Below the pieces are notes generated by a model. It made no database searches. It was given only the letters and a program-made list of their open reading frames with translations, and had not been told where the DNA came from. Below, in pieces: positions 25,611-34,404 of a DNA stretch of 64,000 nucleotides (position 1 is the first letter of the stretch; every line of letters begins with the position of its first letter). The position numbers and the translations under genes were made by a program. This DNA comes from Novosphingobium sp. (GTDB lineage: Bacteria > Pseudomonadota > Alphaproteobacteria > Sphingomonadales > Sphingomonadaceae), in NCBI RefSeq assembly GCF_039595395.1, contig NZ_JBCNLP010000001.1:2976001-3040000 (forward strand). Reading direction: 5' to 3'.

Positions 25611-26737
25611 CAATCCACGTCCTCGACGTCGACCTTGTCGCCCGTCACGCGCTGCGACAGGGCGGCGGCCATGAAGGGATCGAGCGCGCCATCGAGCACA
25701 TCGTCGGGCGAGGTGCTGGTCACACCGGTGCGCAGATCCTTCACCAGCTGATAGGGCTGGAGCACATAGGAGCGGATCTGGTGGCCCCAACCGATCTCGG
25801 TCTTGGCGTTGTATTCGCTGTTGGTGGCGGCTTCACGCTTGGCCAGTTCGGTCTCGTAGAGGCGCGCCTTCAGCATGTTCATCGCGGTGGCGCGGTTCTT
25901 GTGCTGGCTGCGGTCGTTCTGCGAGGCGACAATGATGCCCGAGGGCACGTGGGTGATACGCACCGCCGAGTCGGTGGTGTTCACGTGCTGACCACCCGCG
26001 CCCGAAGCGCGATAGGTGTCGATCTTCAGATCCGCCGGGTTGATGTCGATCTCAATGTTGTCATCGACCACGGGATAGACCCAGATCGACGAGAACGACG
26101 TATGCCGACGCGCCGAGCTATCATAAGGGCTGATGCGGACCAGACGGTGCACGCCGCTCTCGGTCTTGGCATAGCCGTAAGCGTTCTCGCCCTTGATCAG
26201 CAGCGTGGCGCTCTTGATCCCGGCCTGCTCGCCCGCGTGGTAATCGACCAGCTCGACCTTGTAGCCATGGCGCTCGGCCCAACGCGAATACATGCGCTGC
26301 AGCATCTCGGCCCAGTCCTGGCTCTCGGTGCCGCCCGCGCCGGCATGGACTTCGATGTAGGTATCGCTGGCATCGGCTTCACCGGCCAGCAGCGCCTGCA
26401 CCTTGTCATTGTCGGCACGCTCGGCCAGCGCGGCCAGCGAGGAAAGCCCCTCGCCGATGGTGGCCTCGTCGCCCTCCATCTCGCCCAGCTCGATGAACTC
26501 GATGGCATCGGCCATTTCCTGACCGATGTGATTGACGGCGCCGATGCTAGCCTCCAGCCGGCGACGCTCACGCATCACCGCCTCCGCTTCCTTGGGATTG
26601 TCCCAGAGCTTGGGATCTTCCACGCGCGCGTTCAGCTCGTCAAAGCGCCGCAGCGCACGGTCCCAGTCCAGGAACTTGCGGACGAGCGCCAAAGCAGCCT
26701 CAATCCGGTCAATATGGGCCTGGCCCTCGGCACGCAT
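25610..26737 (-). CDS. prfB: Peptide chain release factor 2
   Basis: Terminates translation at UGA and UAA. 375 residues from MRAEGQAHIDRIEAAL. The GGQ catalytic motif is at residues 248-250 (GAGGQHVNTTDSAV). The stop-codon reading tripeptide region reads SPY at 203-205, where the E. coli protein has SPF. The frame is continuous, so there is no programmed +1 frameshift of the E. coli type. I choose the ATG at 26735-26737, 9 bases after GGTGGAG; a GTG two codons earlier is only 3 bases from that site. It follows the PBP1A gene across a composite repeat (26825-27012). Confidence 0.95.
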   Translation of the reverse strand: MRAEGQAHIDRIEAALALVRKFLDWDRALRRFDELNARVEDPKLWDNPKEAEAVMRERRRLEASIGAVNHIGQEMADAIEFIELGEMEGDEATIGEGLSSLAALAERADNDKVQALLAGEADASDTYIEVHAGAGGTESQDWAEMLQRMYSRWAERHGYKVELVDYHAGEQAGIKSATLLIKGENAYGYAKTESGVHRLVRISPYDSSARRHTSFSSIWVYPVVDDNIEIDINPADLKIDTYRASGAGGQHVNTTDSAVRITHVPSGIIVASQNDRSQHKNRATAMNMLKARLYETELAKREAATNSEYNAKTEIGWGHQIRSYVLQPYQLVKDLRTGVTSTSPDDVLDGALDPFMAAALSQRVTGDKVDVEDVD

Positions 26738-26824
26738 CGTCACTCACTCCACCAGAATTCAAGCTGTGGGGCGTTAGACTTATTGGCCGCAAAGTAAAGA
26801 GGGAGGGAGGCAGAAGGGGGTAAA

Positions 26825-27012
26825 GCGAGGGGGTTACCCCCTCGCGCTCCCGGAACGTCTTCCGGCGCCAGGGCAGTGGCGCCCGATCGTTGCGCCTGCA
26901 TCGCCGCGCCGCAGGCTTCATCCTGCCTGCGGCGCGGCGACCTTACCCTAAGGCTGAACCCGAAGCCCCCACGCAGACATTAACGGGAGCGCGAGGGTGT
27001 AACACCCTCGCA
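26825..27012 (+). repeat. Composite hairpin repeat, copy B
   Basis: Shortest copy, about 188 bp. Left palindrome GCGAGGGGG-TTA-CCCCCTCGC (26825-26845), then CTTCCGGCG..GGCAGTGGCGCC. The central stem is extended to 15 perfect pairs (CGCCGCGCCGCAGGC with GCCTGCGGCGCGGCG, 26901-26939), and the right palindrome is GCGAGGGTGT/ACACCCTCGC (26991-27011). The right end lies 20 bases from the PBP1A stop codon. It fills most of the gap between PBP1A and prfB, so it probably ends the PBP1A transcript or attenuates read-through into prfB. Confidence 0.85.
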
Positions 27013-27031
27013 TAACCCTTTCTTCAATCCC

Positions 27032-29623
27032 TTAATAAACCCCGCCCTGCTCCCCGGCAAAGTTGCCCGCAGAACTCTGATCGCTCTGCCCGGACTTGGC
27101 GTTAAACCCGCGCCGGATCGCATCGAGCAATTCCGAACGCTTGGCCGCGATCTGCTCCTGCCGCGTCACGCGCGAGGGCTCGGTTTCAGGCTTGAAGGCT
27201 TCCCAGATAACCGCCGCCTTGGCCTCGTCGCCCGGATCGCCGCCAAAGACGCGCTGGCCCGAGACGCGATCGATCTTCACCATGCGCACGCCGGGAGGCA
27301 TCAGGAAGGGCGTGTGATCCCAGCGATCGCGCGTGGCCATCACGAACTGGCGGAAGATCGGCGCCGCGAAGGTGCCGCCCTGAGCGTAACCGCCCAGCGA
27401 CTTGGGCTGGTCGTAACCGAGGTAGACCCCGCCCACGATGCCCGGCGATCCACCCATGAACCAGACGTTGGTGGGGCCGGTGGTGGTGCCGGTCTTGCCG
27501 AACAGCGGCAGGTTGAGGTCGCGCAGCGCCACGCCGGTACCGCGTGTGATCACGCCTTCCAGCATGTGCACCACCTGATAGGCGGTGCGCGCATCGAGCA
27601 CCTGACGGCCACGCTGGCTGAAGCGCGGCATGGGCTTGCCATCCCATTCAGCCATCGAGCAGCCGTTGCAGGCACGTTCGTCGGCGCGCCAGATGACCTT
27701 GCCGTTGCGGTCCTGAATGAAGTCGATCAACGACTGGTCATGCTGCAACCCGTTGTCGGCAAGGGCCGAGTAGGCGTTGACCATCTGCGCCACCGTCGTC
27801 TCCCCCGCGCCCAGCGAGAAGGAGAGATAGGGCTGGTAATTGCCGATACCGACGCGCTTGATGGTGCCGACCACCTTGCTCATGCCGGTGTCATTGGCGA
27901 TGTGGACGGTCATCAGGTTGCGCGACTGCTCAAGGCCCCAGCGCATGGTGTGGATGCCGCCGCCGCCTTCATTGCCGAAGTTCTTGAAGCATTTGGTGCC
28001 CAGCCCCGCACCCTGGTCGACGCAGAAGCTCTGGTCGGGGACCATGGTGGCGGGCGTCATGCCATTGTCGAGCGCGGCGGCATAGACGAAGGGCTTGATC
28101 GTCGAGCCGACCTGCCGCTCGGCCTGCGTGGCGCGGTTGAAGCTGTCGAGACCGAAGTCGAAGCCGCCCGCCATGGCCATCACGCGGCCGGTGCCGGGCT
28201 GCTCGACCATCATGCCGCCCGAGACGCCGGGAATGATACGCAGCGCATAGACGCCATTGCCTGCGGGCGCGCTGGCCACCACATCGCCTTCGCGGACCTG
28301 ATTGAGATCGCCGACCAGCGCGGCGGTGCTGCCGTCGGTGAAGCCGATCTGGCCGCTGCCGCCGCCGCGCTTCAGCACGAGGCCAACACGCCAGTCCTGA
28401 TAGGCGATGCTCTTGTTGAGGCCGATAAGCTGGCCCTGCCAGTGCTCGGGATCGATCTCGATATGGGCGATGGGGCCGTGCCAGCCCTTGCCCGACCAAT
28501 AGCGCAGCAGCCCGCCGCGCAGCGCATCCTGCGACGCCTTCTGCAGCTCGCTGTCGAGCGAGGTGCGGACCCAGAGGCCACCGGCATAGACGCTGTTCGG
28601 GCTGTCCTCGGCGCTTTCACCGTACTGGTCCATCAGGCGGCGGCGCACTTCCTCGACGAAATAGCCGACCGAGGGATCGTAAGTGTCGCGCTTGGGCTGG
28701 GCGATGATGCCCAGCGGTTGGGCCTTGGCGGCCTCGGCCTCGGCCGAGGAGACGAAGCCGTTCTTGACCATCTGGTCGAGCACCCAGTTGCGCCGGGCGA
28801 TGGCCTTGTCGGCGAATTTGGCGCGGCCATAGGTTTCGGGCGCCTTGGGCAGGATGGCGAGGAAAGCGGCCTCATGCAGTTGCAGATCGCCGACATCCTT
28901 GCCGAAATAGGCGCGCGAGGCGGCCTGCACGCCGAAAGCCTGACGGCCCAGCGGGATCTCGTTCAGATAGAGTTCGAGGATCTGCTCCTTGCCCAGCACA
29001 CTTTCGATGCGGCGGGCCAGCAGCATTTCCTTCAGCTTGCGGCTGACGGAATATTCATTGCCGATCAGGATGTTCTTGGCGACCTGCTGGGTGATGGTCG
29101 AGCCACCACGCGCACGCTCGCCCGAGCCGAATTTGGAGGCGTAATCGACCACGGCCTGGCCCAGGCCGATAAAATCGACGCCGCCATGGTGGAAGAAGTT
29201 CTTGTCCTCGGCAGAGAGGAAGGCGTTGATCATCGGCTTGGGAAAGTCGACGAAACGCAATTGCACGCGGCGTTCGCGGGCATAGGAATAGATGATGCCG
29301 CCATCGGCCCCGCGCACCATGGTGGGCAGCGGCGGCTGATAGGTCAGCAGGCTGTCGGCGGAAGGCAGGTTGCGGATCACCGTCACCCAGACCAGCGCAT
29401 AGGCCAGCACCAGCGCACCGAGACCATAGCCGCCAAAGCGCACCAGACGGCTGCGCCCCCATGCCCCGCGCAGGCGACCCGCGCCCGGCAGATGCCCCAG
29501 GGCGCGCCCCGCGCCGCTCAGTCCCCCACGCAGACGGCCCATAAAGCCCCCGGCCTTGCGGCGGATACGCAGGTGATGGTCTTCGTCGCGCTCTGGATCG
29601 GGCGTGTTGGGCAGGTCAGGCAT
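27032..29623 (-). CDS. mrcA: Penicillin-binding protein 1A
   Basis: Bifunctional inner-membrane peptidoglycan synthase, 863 residues from MPDLPNTPDPERDEDHHL. A basic cytoplasmic tail and one membrane helix (YGLGALVLAYALVWVTV) precede the glycosyltransferase domain (SAEDKNFFHHGGVD, GGSTITQQVAKN, ELYLNEIPLG). The transpeptidase domain follows, with SxxK in STIKPFVYAAAL, SRN in EQSRNLM and KTGTT. An OB-like insert lies between them. An in-frame GTG eight codons upstream lacks a ribosome site. The gene follows the amidase by about 80 bases. Confidence 0.94.
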   Translation of the reverse strand: MPDLPNTPDPERDEDHHLRIRRKAGGFMGRLRGGLSGAGRALGHLPGAGRLRGAWGRSRLVRFGGYGLGALVLAYALVWVTVIRNLPSADSLLTYQPPLPTMVRGADGGIIYSYARERRVQLRFVDFPKPMINAFLSAEDKNFFHHGGVDFIGLGQAVVDYASKFGSGERARGGSTITQQVAKNILIGNEYSVSRKLKEMLLARRIESVLGKEQILELYLNEIPLGRQAFGVQAASRAYFGKDVGDLQLHEAAFLAILPKAPETYGRAKFADKAIARRNWVLDQMVKNGFVSSAEAEAAKAQPLGIIAQPKRDTYDPSVGYFVEEVRRRLMDQYGESAEDSPNSVYAGGLWVRTSLDSELQKASQDALRGGLLRYWSGKGWHGPIAHIEIDPEHWQGQLIGLNKSIAYQDWRVGLVLKRGGGSGQIGFTDGSTAALVGDLNQVREGDVVASAPAGNGVYALRIIPGVSGGMMVEQPGTGRVMAMAGGFDFGLDSFNRATQAERQVGSTIKPFVYAAALDNGMTPATMVPDQSFCVDQGAGLGTKCFKNFGNEGGGGIHTMRWGLEQSRNLMTVHIANDTGMSKVVGTIKRVGIGNYQPYLSFSLGAGETTVAQMVNAYSALADNGLQHDQSLIDFIQDRNGKVIWRADERACNGCSMAEWDGKPMPRFSQRGRQVLDARTAYQVVHMLEGVITRGTGVALRDLNLPLFGKTGTTTGPTNVWFMGGSPGIVGGVYLGYDQPKSLGGYAQGGTFAAPIFRQFVMATRDRWDHTPFLMPPGVRMVKIDRVSGQRVFGGDPGDEAKAAVIWEAFKPETEPSRVTRQEQIAAKRSELLDAIRRGFNAKSGQSDQSSAGNFAGEQGGVY

Positions 29624-29703
29624 GATGGCTTTCGAAACTCTGGCCACAAACTGGCATACCGCTGCCCCCTAGCATGGCACATGCGGCCAAGGCCAGCACA
29701 GCG

Positions 29704-30741
29704 TTATTGGGCCGCCGCAACGCCATTCTCACGCGCGAAATAGACGCGGATGGCCTGAGCCGTGGCTGCGGCGAAAGCCTCGCGCCCCTCGGGCGAGGCG
29801 AGGCGCGCGCTGTCTTTTCCGTTGGAGATATAGCCCGCCTCGAACAGCACCGAGGGCACGTCCGGAGCCTTCAGCACCACAAAGGCCGCCGATTGCAAAG
29901 GTCTGGCGCGAAAGTCGAATCGATCCTTGCCTTCGCGCAGGGCCAGTTCGGCAAAGCGCGTGGATTGCGCTCCGGCATGGCGCTGCGACAGGTCGACCAG
30001 AATGGCGCTGACCGCATTGCTGGTGCCCGCCAGAGGCACGCCATCGACGGTATCGGCGCGGTTTTCCCGCGCGGCGATGCGGCTGGCCTCCTGACTGCTG
30101 CCCCGGTCGGACAGCGTATAGAGCGTCGCCCCGCTGGCATCGGCCGCCTCGGAGCTGTCGGCATGGATCGAAACGAAGAGATCGGCCTTCAACTGCCGCG
30201 CAATCCCCGAGCGTTCCTCCAGCATCAGATAGCGGTCGGTTTCGCGGGTGAGCGCCACACGCACCCCGCCAGCAGCCAGCAATTTGTCGCGCAGGGCCAG
30301 AGCGAGGGCCAGCGTGATGTCCTTTTCGCGTAAAGGATGGCCTTTTTCATCGACACCCGGCGCGCCGGGATCGTGCCCGCCATGGCCGGGATCGATCACC
30401 ACCAGCGGACGGCTGGCATCGAGCGGCCCCTGCACCGGCGGCAGACCCAGCGTGCCCCCGGCAGGCGGCAGGGCGACATGCAGCACATAGGCATGGCCCG
30501 CATCGGGCGGAGGCGCGAGAAAACGCGATGCCCCAAAGGCTCCGGCCAGCAGGGCGACGGGCGCCAGCAGCACGGCGGCCAGCACAAACAGCACGCGCTG
30601 GCGGGATGAGGATTGCGGCAGCGCCTCGGAAGATTCCCCGTCCTGCTCGCCGACTTCCTCCGGGCAGGGCTCGGGCGCATCTTTGGCGGGAACCGCCTGT
30701 TCTTCCTCGCTGCCCGGCTGTTCTTCTTCGCTGGATGTCAC
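29704..30741 (-). CDS. N-acetylmuramoyl-L-alanine amidase
   Basis: Zinc amidase that cuts the stem peptide from peptidoglycan, used in daughter-cell separation. 345 residues: an acidic cytoplasmic N-terminus (about 50 residues rich in Glu), one membrane helix (VLFVLAAVLLAPVALLAGAF), then an Amidase_3 domain with zinc and catalytic motifs VIDPGHGGHDPGA, FVSIHADS and LFEAGYISN. The N-terminal anchor, in place of a cleaved signal peptide and AMIN domain, distinguishes it from E. coli AmiC. Followed by PBP1A and prfB on the same strand. Confidence 0.9.
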   Translation of the reverse strand: MTSSEEEQPGSEEEQAVPAKDAPEPCPEEVGEQDGESSEALPQSSSRQRVLFVLAAVLLAPVALLAGAFGASRFLAPPPDAGHAYVLHVALPPAGGTLGLPPVQGPLDASRPLVVIDPGHGGHDPGAPGVDEKGHPLREKDITLALALALRDKLLAAGGVRVALTRETDRYLMLEERSGIARQLKADLFVSIHADSSEAADASGATLYTLSDRGSSQEASRIAARENRADTVDGVPLAGTSNAVSAILVDLSQRHAGAQSTRFAELALREGKDRFDFRARPLQSAAFVVLKAPDVPSVLFEAGYISNGKDSARLASPEGREAFAAATAQAIRVYFARENGVAAAQ

Positions 30742-31468
30742 CTGAAAGCGTTCCGCACCACAACCCGTTATCGGGTCGCAACCCCTTTGTCTGACCGCAG
30801 ATTAGGCAAGTGCGGGCGCCAGCGCAATGGCCCGTACACCCCCTTCCCCAGGCCACGCCGCCCAGGTGCGAATCGCAGGACGCATCGCGCTTGCCCGGAA
30901 AGGAAACCAATGCTAGGCATCAAAAAGTCGAAACAGGTTTGCCTGGCGCCGATCCCTTTTACCCACGCCCAACAGGCCGGGGTCATTGCGTTGAAAGCCC
31001 GCTTGCCGTTTCGCATGGCCCGGAATCCCAATTTTCACCGGGCCTGACAGGTTGATGCAGGTATGATGAGCCGTTCGATGTCCCGTTCTTCACTGCCCCA
31101 CGGGGCGGTGATGGCGTGGGCGTCTGATGGATCGGCAGAAGCAGGGTCGCATTTCAACACATCCCGGAGCGATATCGCCCATGGGGTGGTCCTGCCAGAA
31201 TCTTTTCTGGGTGCCTTTGCGCAGGCCATGAAGCCGCGCCTTTCCTGCCTTGCAGACACGAAAAATGCCGTTGCGCCCGGACTTTCCGGGTCGCGTCACG
31301 GCCTCACCGCCCTCGTCCCTGAACAGGTTCGCCATGAACCCTTTCAGCGCCTCGGGCTTTCCCACTTCGCCGCAGGAAACAGGAGCGCCCAACGCTCCGC
31401 CAATTGCGGCATGTCCATAAATCGCCGCGCCGGGGTTCAGCCCTGCTCGCGCGGCTGGAGAGTTTATA
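30742..31468 (+). other. Long gap upstream of RNase E (leader region)
   Basis: 727 bases between the divergent amidase and RNase E genes. It must hold both promoters. RNase E mRNAs are known in other bacteria to have long, autoregulated 5' leaders, and the length here would suit that; this is inference. Inside it I see only one weak coding candidate (30910-31047) and a good Shine-Dalgarno GGAGAG 6 bases before the RNase E ATG. I found no convincing promoter pair and no known riboswitch. Confidence 0.4.
30910..31047 (+). CDS. Possible 45-residue small protein upstream of RNase E
   Basis: ATG at 30910 with a strong ribosome site (GGAAAGGAAACCA just before it). It reads MLGIKKSKQVCLAPIPFTHA... 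to a TGA at 31045-31047. The peptide is basic, with no signal or membrane segment and no family I recognise. The ribosome site is the only positive evidence; it may be chance. Confidence 0.25.
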   Translation: MLGIKKSKQVCLAPIPFTHAQQAGVIALKARLPFRMARNPNFHRA

Positions 31469-34189
31469 ATGACAACGCGCATGCTGATCGATGCGCGCCA
31501 CGCGGAAGAGACCCGGGTGGCGGTGCTCAAGGGCAATCGTATTGAAGAATTCGACTTTGATTCTGCTGATCACAAGCAGATCAAGGGCAATATCTATCTG
31601 GCCAAGGTAACGCGGGTCGAACCCTCGTTGCAGGCCGCTTTCGTTGATTTCGGCGGCAACCGTCACGGTTTCCTCGCCTTCAGCGAAATTCACCCCGATT
31701 ACTACCAGATCCCCAAGGAGGACCGCGAGGCCCTGCTGGCGGAAGAAGCCGCCCATGCCGAGGAAGAGGCCGCGCTGCGCGCCAATTCCGAAGGCGATGA
31801 TGAGGACGAAGGCGAGGATTTCGCCGACGACAACGGCGATGATGCCGGTTCGGTGATCGAGGTCGACACCTCCGAGAAGGACGCCGTCGCCACCATCGAG
31901 GCAGGGCACGTCGAGGATGGCTTTGACGACGATCACGCCGCCGAGGAAGACGCCGAGACCGACAACAACCCGCGTGGCCGCCGTCGCCGTCAGGGTGGCG
32001 CTCAGGGCCATCGCGCCAAGCAGGCCGACGAATTGCGCGCCAAGCGCATGGCGCTGCGCCGCCGCTACAAGATCCAGGACGTGATCCACCGCCGTCAGGT
32101 GCTGCTGGTTCAGGTCGTGAAGGAAGAGCGCGGCAACAAGGGCGCGGCCCTCACCACCTATCTGTCGCTGGCTGGCCGTTACTGCGTGCTGATGCCCAAC
32201 AGCAGCCATGGTGGCGGCATTTCGCGCAAGATCAGCAGCGTTGCCGACCGCAAGCGCCTCAAGTCGATCATCGCCGAGATGGACCTGCCCAAGAGCATGG
32301 GCTGCATCGTGCGCACCGCCGGCCTGCAGCGCACCAAGACCGAGATCAAGCGCGACTTCGACTATCTCGCCCGCCTGTGGGACGAGATCCGCGAAGGCAC
32401 GATGAAGGCCTCGGCTCCGGCGCTGATCCATTCGGACAGCGACCTCATCAAGCGCGCCATCCGCGACATCTACAACCGCGAGATCGAGGAAGTGGTGGTC
32501 GAGGGCGATCACGGCTTCCATGACGCGCGCGATTTCATGAAGCTGCTGATGCCCAGCCATGCGCGCCGGGTGAAGCATTATGCCGACCCCGTGCCGCTGT
32601 TCCAGCGTTACGGCGCCGAGGATCAGCTGACCGCCATGTACGACCCTGTCGTGCAGCTCAAGTCGGGTGGCTACATCGTCATCAACCCGACCGAGGCGCT
32701 GGTCTCGATCGACATCAACTCGGGCCGCTCCACCAAGGAGCATGGCATCGAGCAGACGGCGGTCGCCACCAACCTCGAAGCCGCGCGCGAAATCGCCCGC
32801 CAGTTGCGCCTGCGCGACATGGCCGGCCTGGTCGTGATCGACTTCATCGACATGGAATATGGCTCGAACGTCCGCAAGGTCGAGAAGGCCATGAAGGAAG
32901 CGCTCAAGAACGATCGCGCCCGCATCCAGGTCGGTCGCATCTCGTCCTTCGGCCTGATGGAAATGAGCCGCCAGCGCCTGCGCACCGGCGTGCTCGAGGC
33001 CACCACGCGTTCGTGCCCGCATTGCGACGGCACGGGTCTGGTCCGCACCGCCGGTTCCGCCGGTCTGTCGGCCCTGCGTCTGATCGAGGAAGAGGCTGCC
33101 AAGGGCAAGGGCACCACGATCACGCTCTTCGCCAGCCAGGAAGCGGCGATCTATGTGCTGAACGGCAAGCGCGCCGACCTGCACGAGATCGAGGCGCGCT
33201 ACCGCGTCGAGGTCGAGGTGATCCCCGAGGGCGAGAACGAGGGCGCCAAGATGCGCGTCATCTCCAGCGGCCCGCGCAACGACTACGTGCCGACCTTCAA
33301 CCCGATCACCTTCGAGGAGGATCTTGAGGATCTGCCCGAGGAGGACTTCGAGGACGAGGCCGAAGAGGCCGAAGCCGCCGAGGATGACGGCGAAGGCCAG
33401 AACGGCCGCAACCGCAAGCGCCGCAAGCGTCGCCGTGGCCGTGGCCGCGACCGCCGCGAGGATGGCACCGAAGCCGCCGCCGAGGACACCGAGGAAGAAG
33501 GTGCCGACGCCGGTGAGGAAGCCGAGGACGCCGGTGAGGATGAGGGCGACGAGGCGGCTCCTGCCGTCGAGGGCTCTGACGACCAGGGTGGCCAGCGCAA
33601 GCGCCGCCGTCGCGGTCGCCGCCGTCGTGGCCGTGGCCGTGAGGAAGGCGCCGAGCAGGCTGGCGAGGACGCCGGTGAAGGCGAAAACGTGGTGAGCGAA
33701 GAGGCTCCGGTCGAAGCAGCACTCGCCGCCGAGCCCGCCCCGGTCGAAGCCGAGCCCGCTCCGGTCGAGGCCGAGAAGCCCAAGCCCAAGCGCGCGCCCC
33801 GCAAGAAGAAGGTCGTGGAAGCCGCTCCGGTGGTGGAAGAGGCCCCGGCGCCGGTCGAGGCCGAGCCCGTTGCGGTTGAAGCCCCCGCTGAAGCCGAGGT
33901 GAAGCCCAAGCCCAAGCGCGCTCCCCGCAAGAAGAAGGTCGTCGAGGAAGCTCCCGCCGTGGAAGCCCCCGTCGAGGCCGCTCCTGAGGCGCCCGCCGCA
34001 GCCGAGGCCAAGCCCAAGGCCAAGCGCGCGCCCCGCAAGAAGAAGGTCGCTGAGGAGGCTCCGGCCGCCGCAGCCCCCGTTGCCGCGGCCAGCGTGGAAA
34101 TCGATGCCGCCGTGGCTCCGGCCGAGGACGGCAGCGCCGAGGGCGCCGAAAGCCCGCGTCGCGGCTGGTGGCAGCGCACCTTCGGCTAA
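31469..34189 (+). CDS. rne: Ribonuclease E
   Basis: Main endonuclease of RNA decay and rRNA/tRNA processing and scaffold of the degradosome. 906 residues. The N-terminal S1 domain is split by a long acidic insert (about residues 95-165, Asp/Glu-rich), typical of alphaproteobacteria. The catalytic DNase I-like domain carries the magnesium aspartates in SIDINSGRST and VVIDFIDME, and the zinc link is CPHC. The C-terminal half is disordered: acidic runs, Arg-rich runs (RKRRRRGRRRRGRGR) and three copies of K-P-K-(P/A)-KRAPRKKKV, ending RRGWWQRTFG. This tail should bind RNA and partner proteins. A clear terminator follows at 34211. Confidence 0.95.
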   Translation: MTTRMLIDARHAEETRVAVLKGNRIEEFDFDSADHKQIKGNIYLAKVTRVEPSLQAAFVDFGGNRHGFLAFSEIHPDYYQIPKEDREALLAEEAAHAEEEAALRANSEGDDEDEGEDFADDNGDDAGSVIEVDTSEKDAVATIEAGHVEDGFDDDHAAEEDAETDNNPRGRRRRQGGAQGHRAKQADELRAKRMALRRRYKIQDVIHRRQVLLVQVVKEERGNKGAALTTYLSLAGRYCVLMPNSSHGGGISRKISSVADRKRLKSIIAEMDLPKSMGCIVRTAGLQRTKTEIKRDFDYLARLWDEIREGTMKASAPALIHSDSDLIKRAIRDIYNREIEEVVVEGDHGFHDARDFMKLLMPSHARRVKHYADPVPLFQRYGAEDQLTAMYDPVVQLKSGGYIVINPTEALVSIDINSGRSTKEHGIEQTAVATNLEAAREIARQLRLRDMAGLVVIDFIDMEYGSNVRKVEKAMKEALKNDRARIQVGRISSFGLMEMSRQRLRTGVLEATTRSCPHCDGTGLVRTAGSAGLSALRLIEEEAAKGKGTTITLFASQEAAIYVLNGKRADLHEIEARYRVEVEVIPEGENEGAKMRVISSGPRNDYVPTFNPITFEEDLEDLPEEDFEDEAEEAEAAEDDGEGQNGRNRKRRKRRRGRGRDRREDGTEAAAEDTEEEGADAGEEAEDAGEDEGDEAAPAVEGSDDQGGQRKRRRRGRRRRGRGREEGAEQAGEDAGEGENVVSEEAPVEAALAAEPAPVEAEPAPVEAEKPKPKRAPRKKKVVEAAPVVEEAPAPVEAEPVAVEAPAEAEVKPKPKRAPRKKKVVEEAPAVEAPVEAAPEAPAAAEAKPKAKRAPRKKKVAEEAPAAAAPVAAASVEIDAAVAPAEDGSAEGAESPRRGWWQRTFG

Positions 34190-34210
34190 GGTCGGGGTGT
34201 AACCAGGGAA

Positions 34211-34248
34211 AGGGGCCGGGCCGCCGCAAGGTTGCCCGGCCCTTTTTC
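34211..34248 (+). terminator. Rho-independent terminator of rne
   Basis: GGGCCGGGC (34213-34221) pairs with GCCCGGCCC (34234-34242), extendable by A-T and G-T pairs, and is followed directly by TTTTT (34243-34247). It lies 24 bases after the rne stop codon. Confidence 0.85.
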
Positions 34249-34404
34249 TGTCCGGCATCCCCGCAACATCGGGCAAATGCCCCCGACTTTCGTGGCACTG
34301 CAACAAAGGCGCTTGCCCCCGCCCCATAAGACGGTAGACAAAACGCGCATCGGGCGCCTATGCGGCATGCCTGACTCGTGTTCGATGGACAGTGGAAGCG
34401 ACCT

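Noticed and set aside
25610..26737. Programmed frameshift in prfB
   Set aside because: The frame is continuous from the ATG to the stop, so no E. coli-type autoregulatory frameshift exists.
26709..26921. Small ORF upstream of prfB containing EREGVTPS
   Set aside because: Produced by composite repeat B.
31304..34327. 1007-codon open frame on the minus strand opposite RNase E
   Set aside because: Composition mirrors the RNase E repeats (Gly/Leu-rich runs) and there is no family resemblance or ribosome site.
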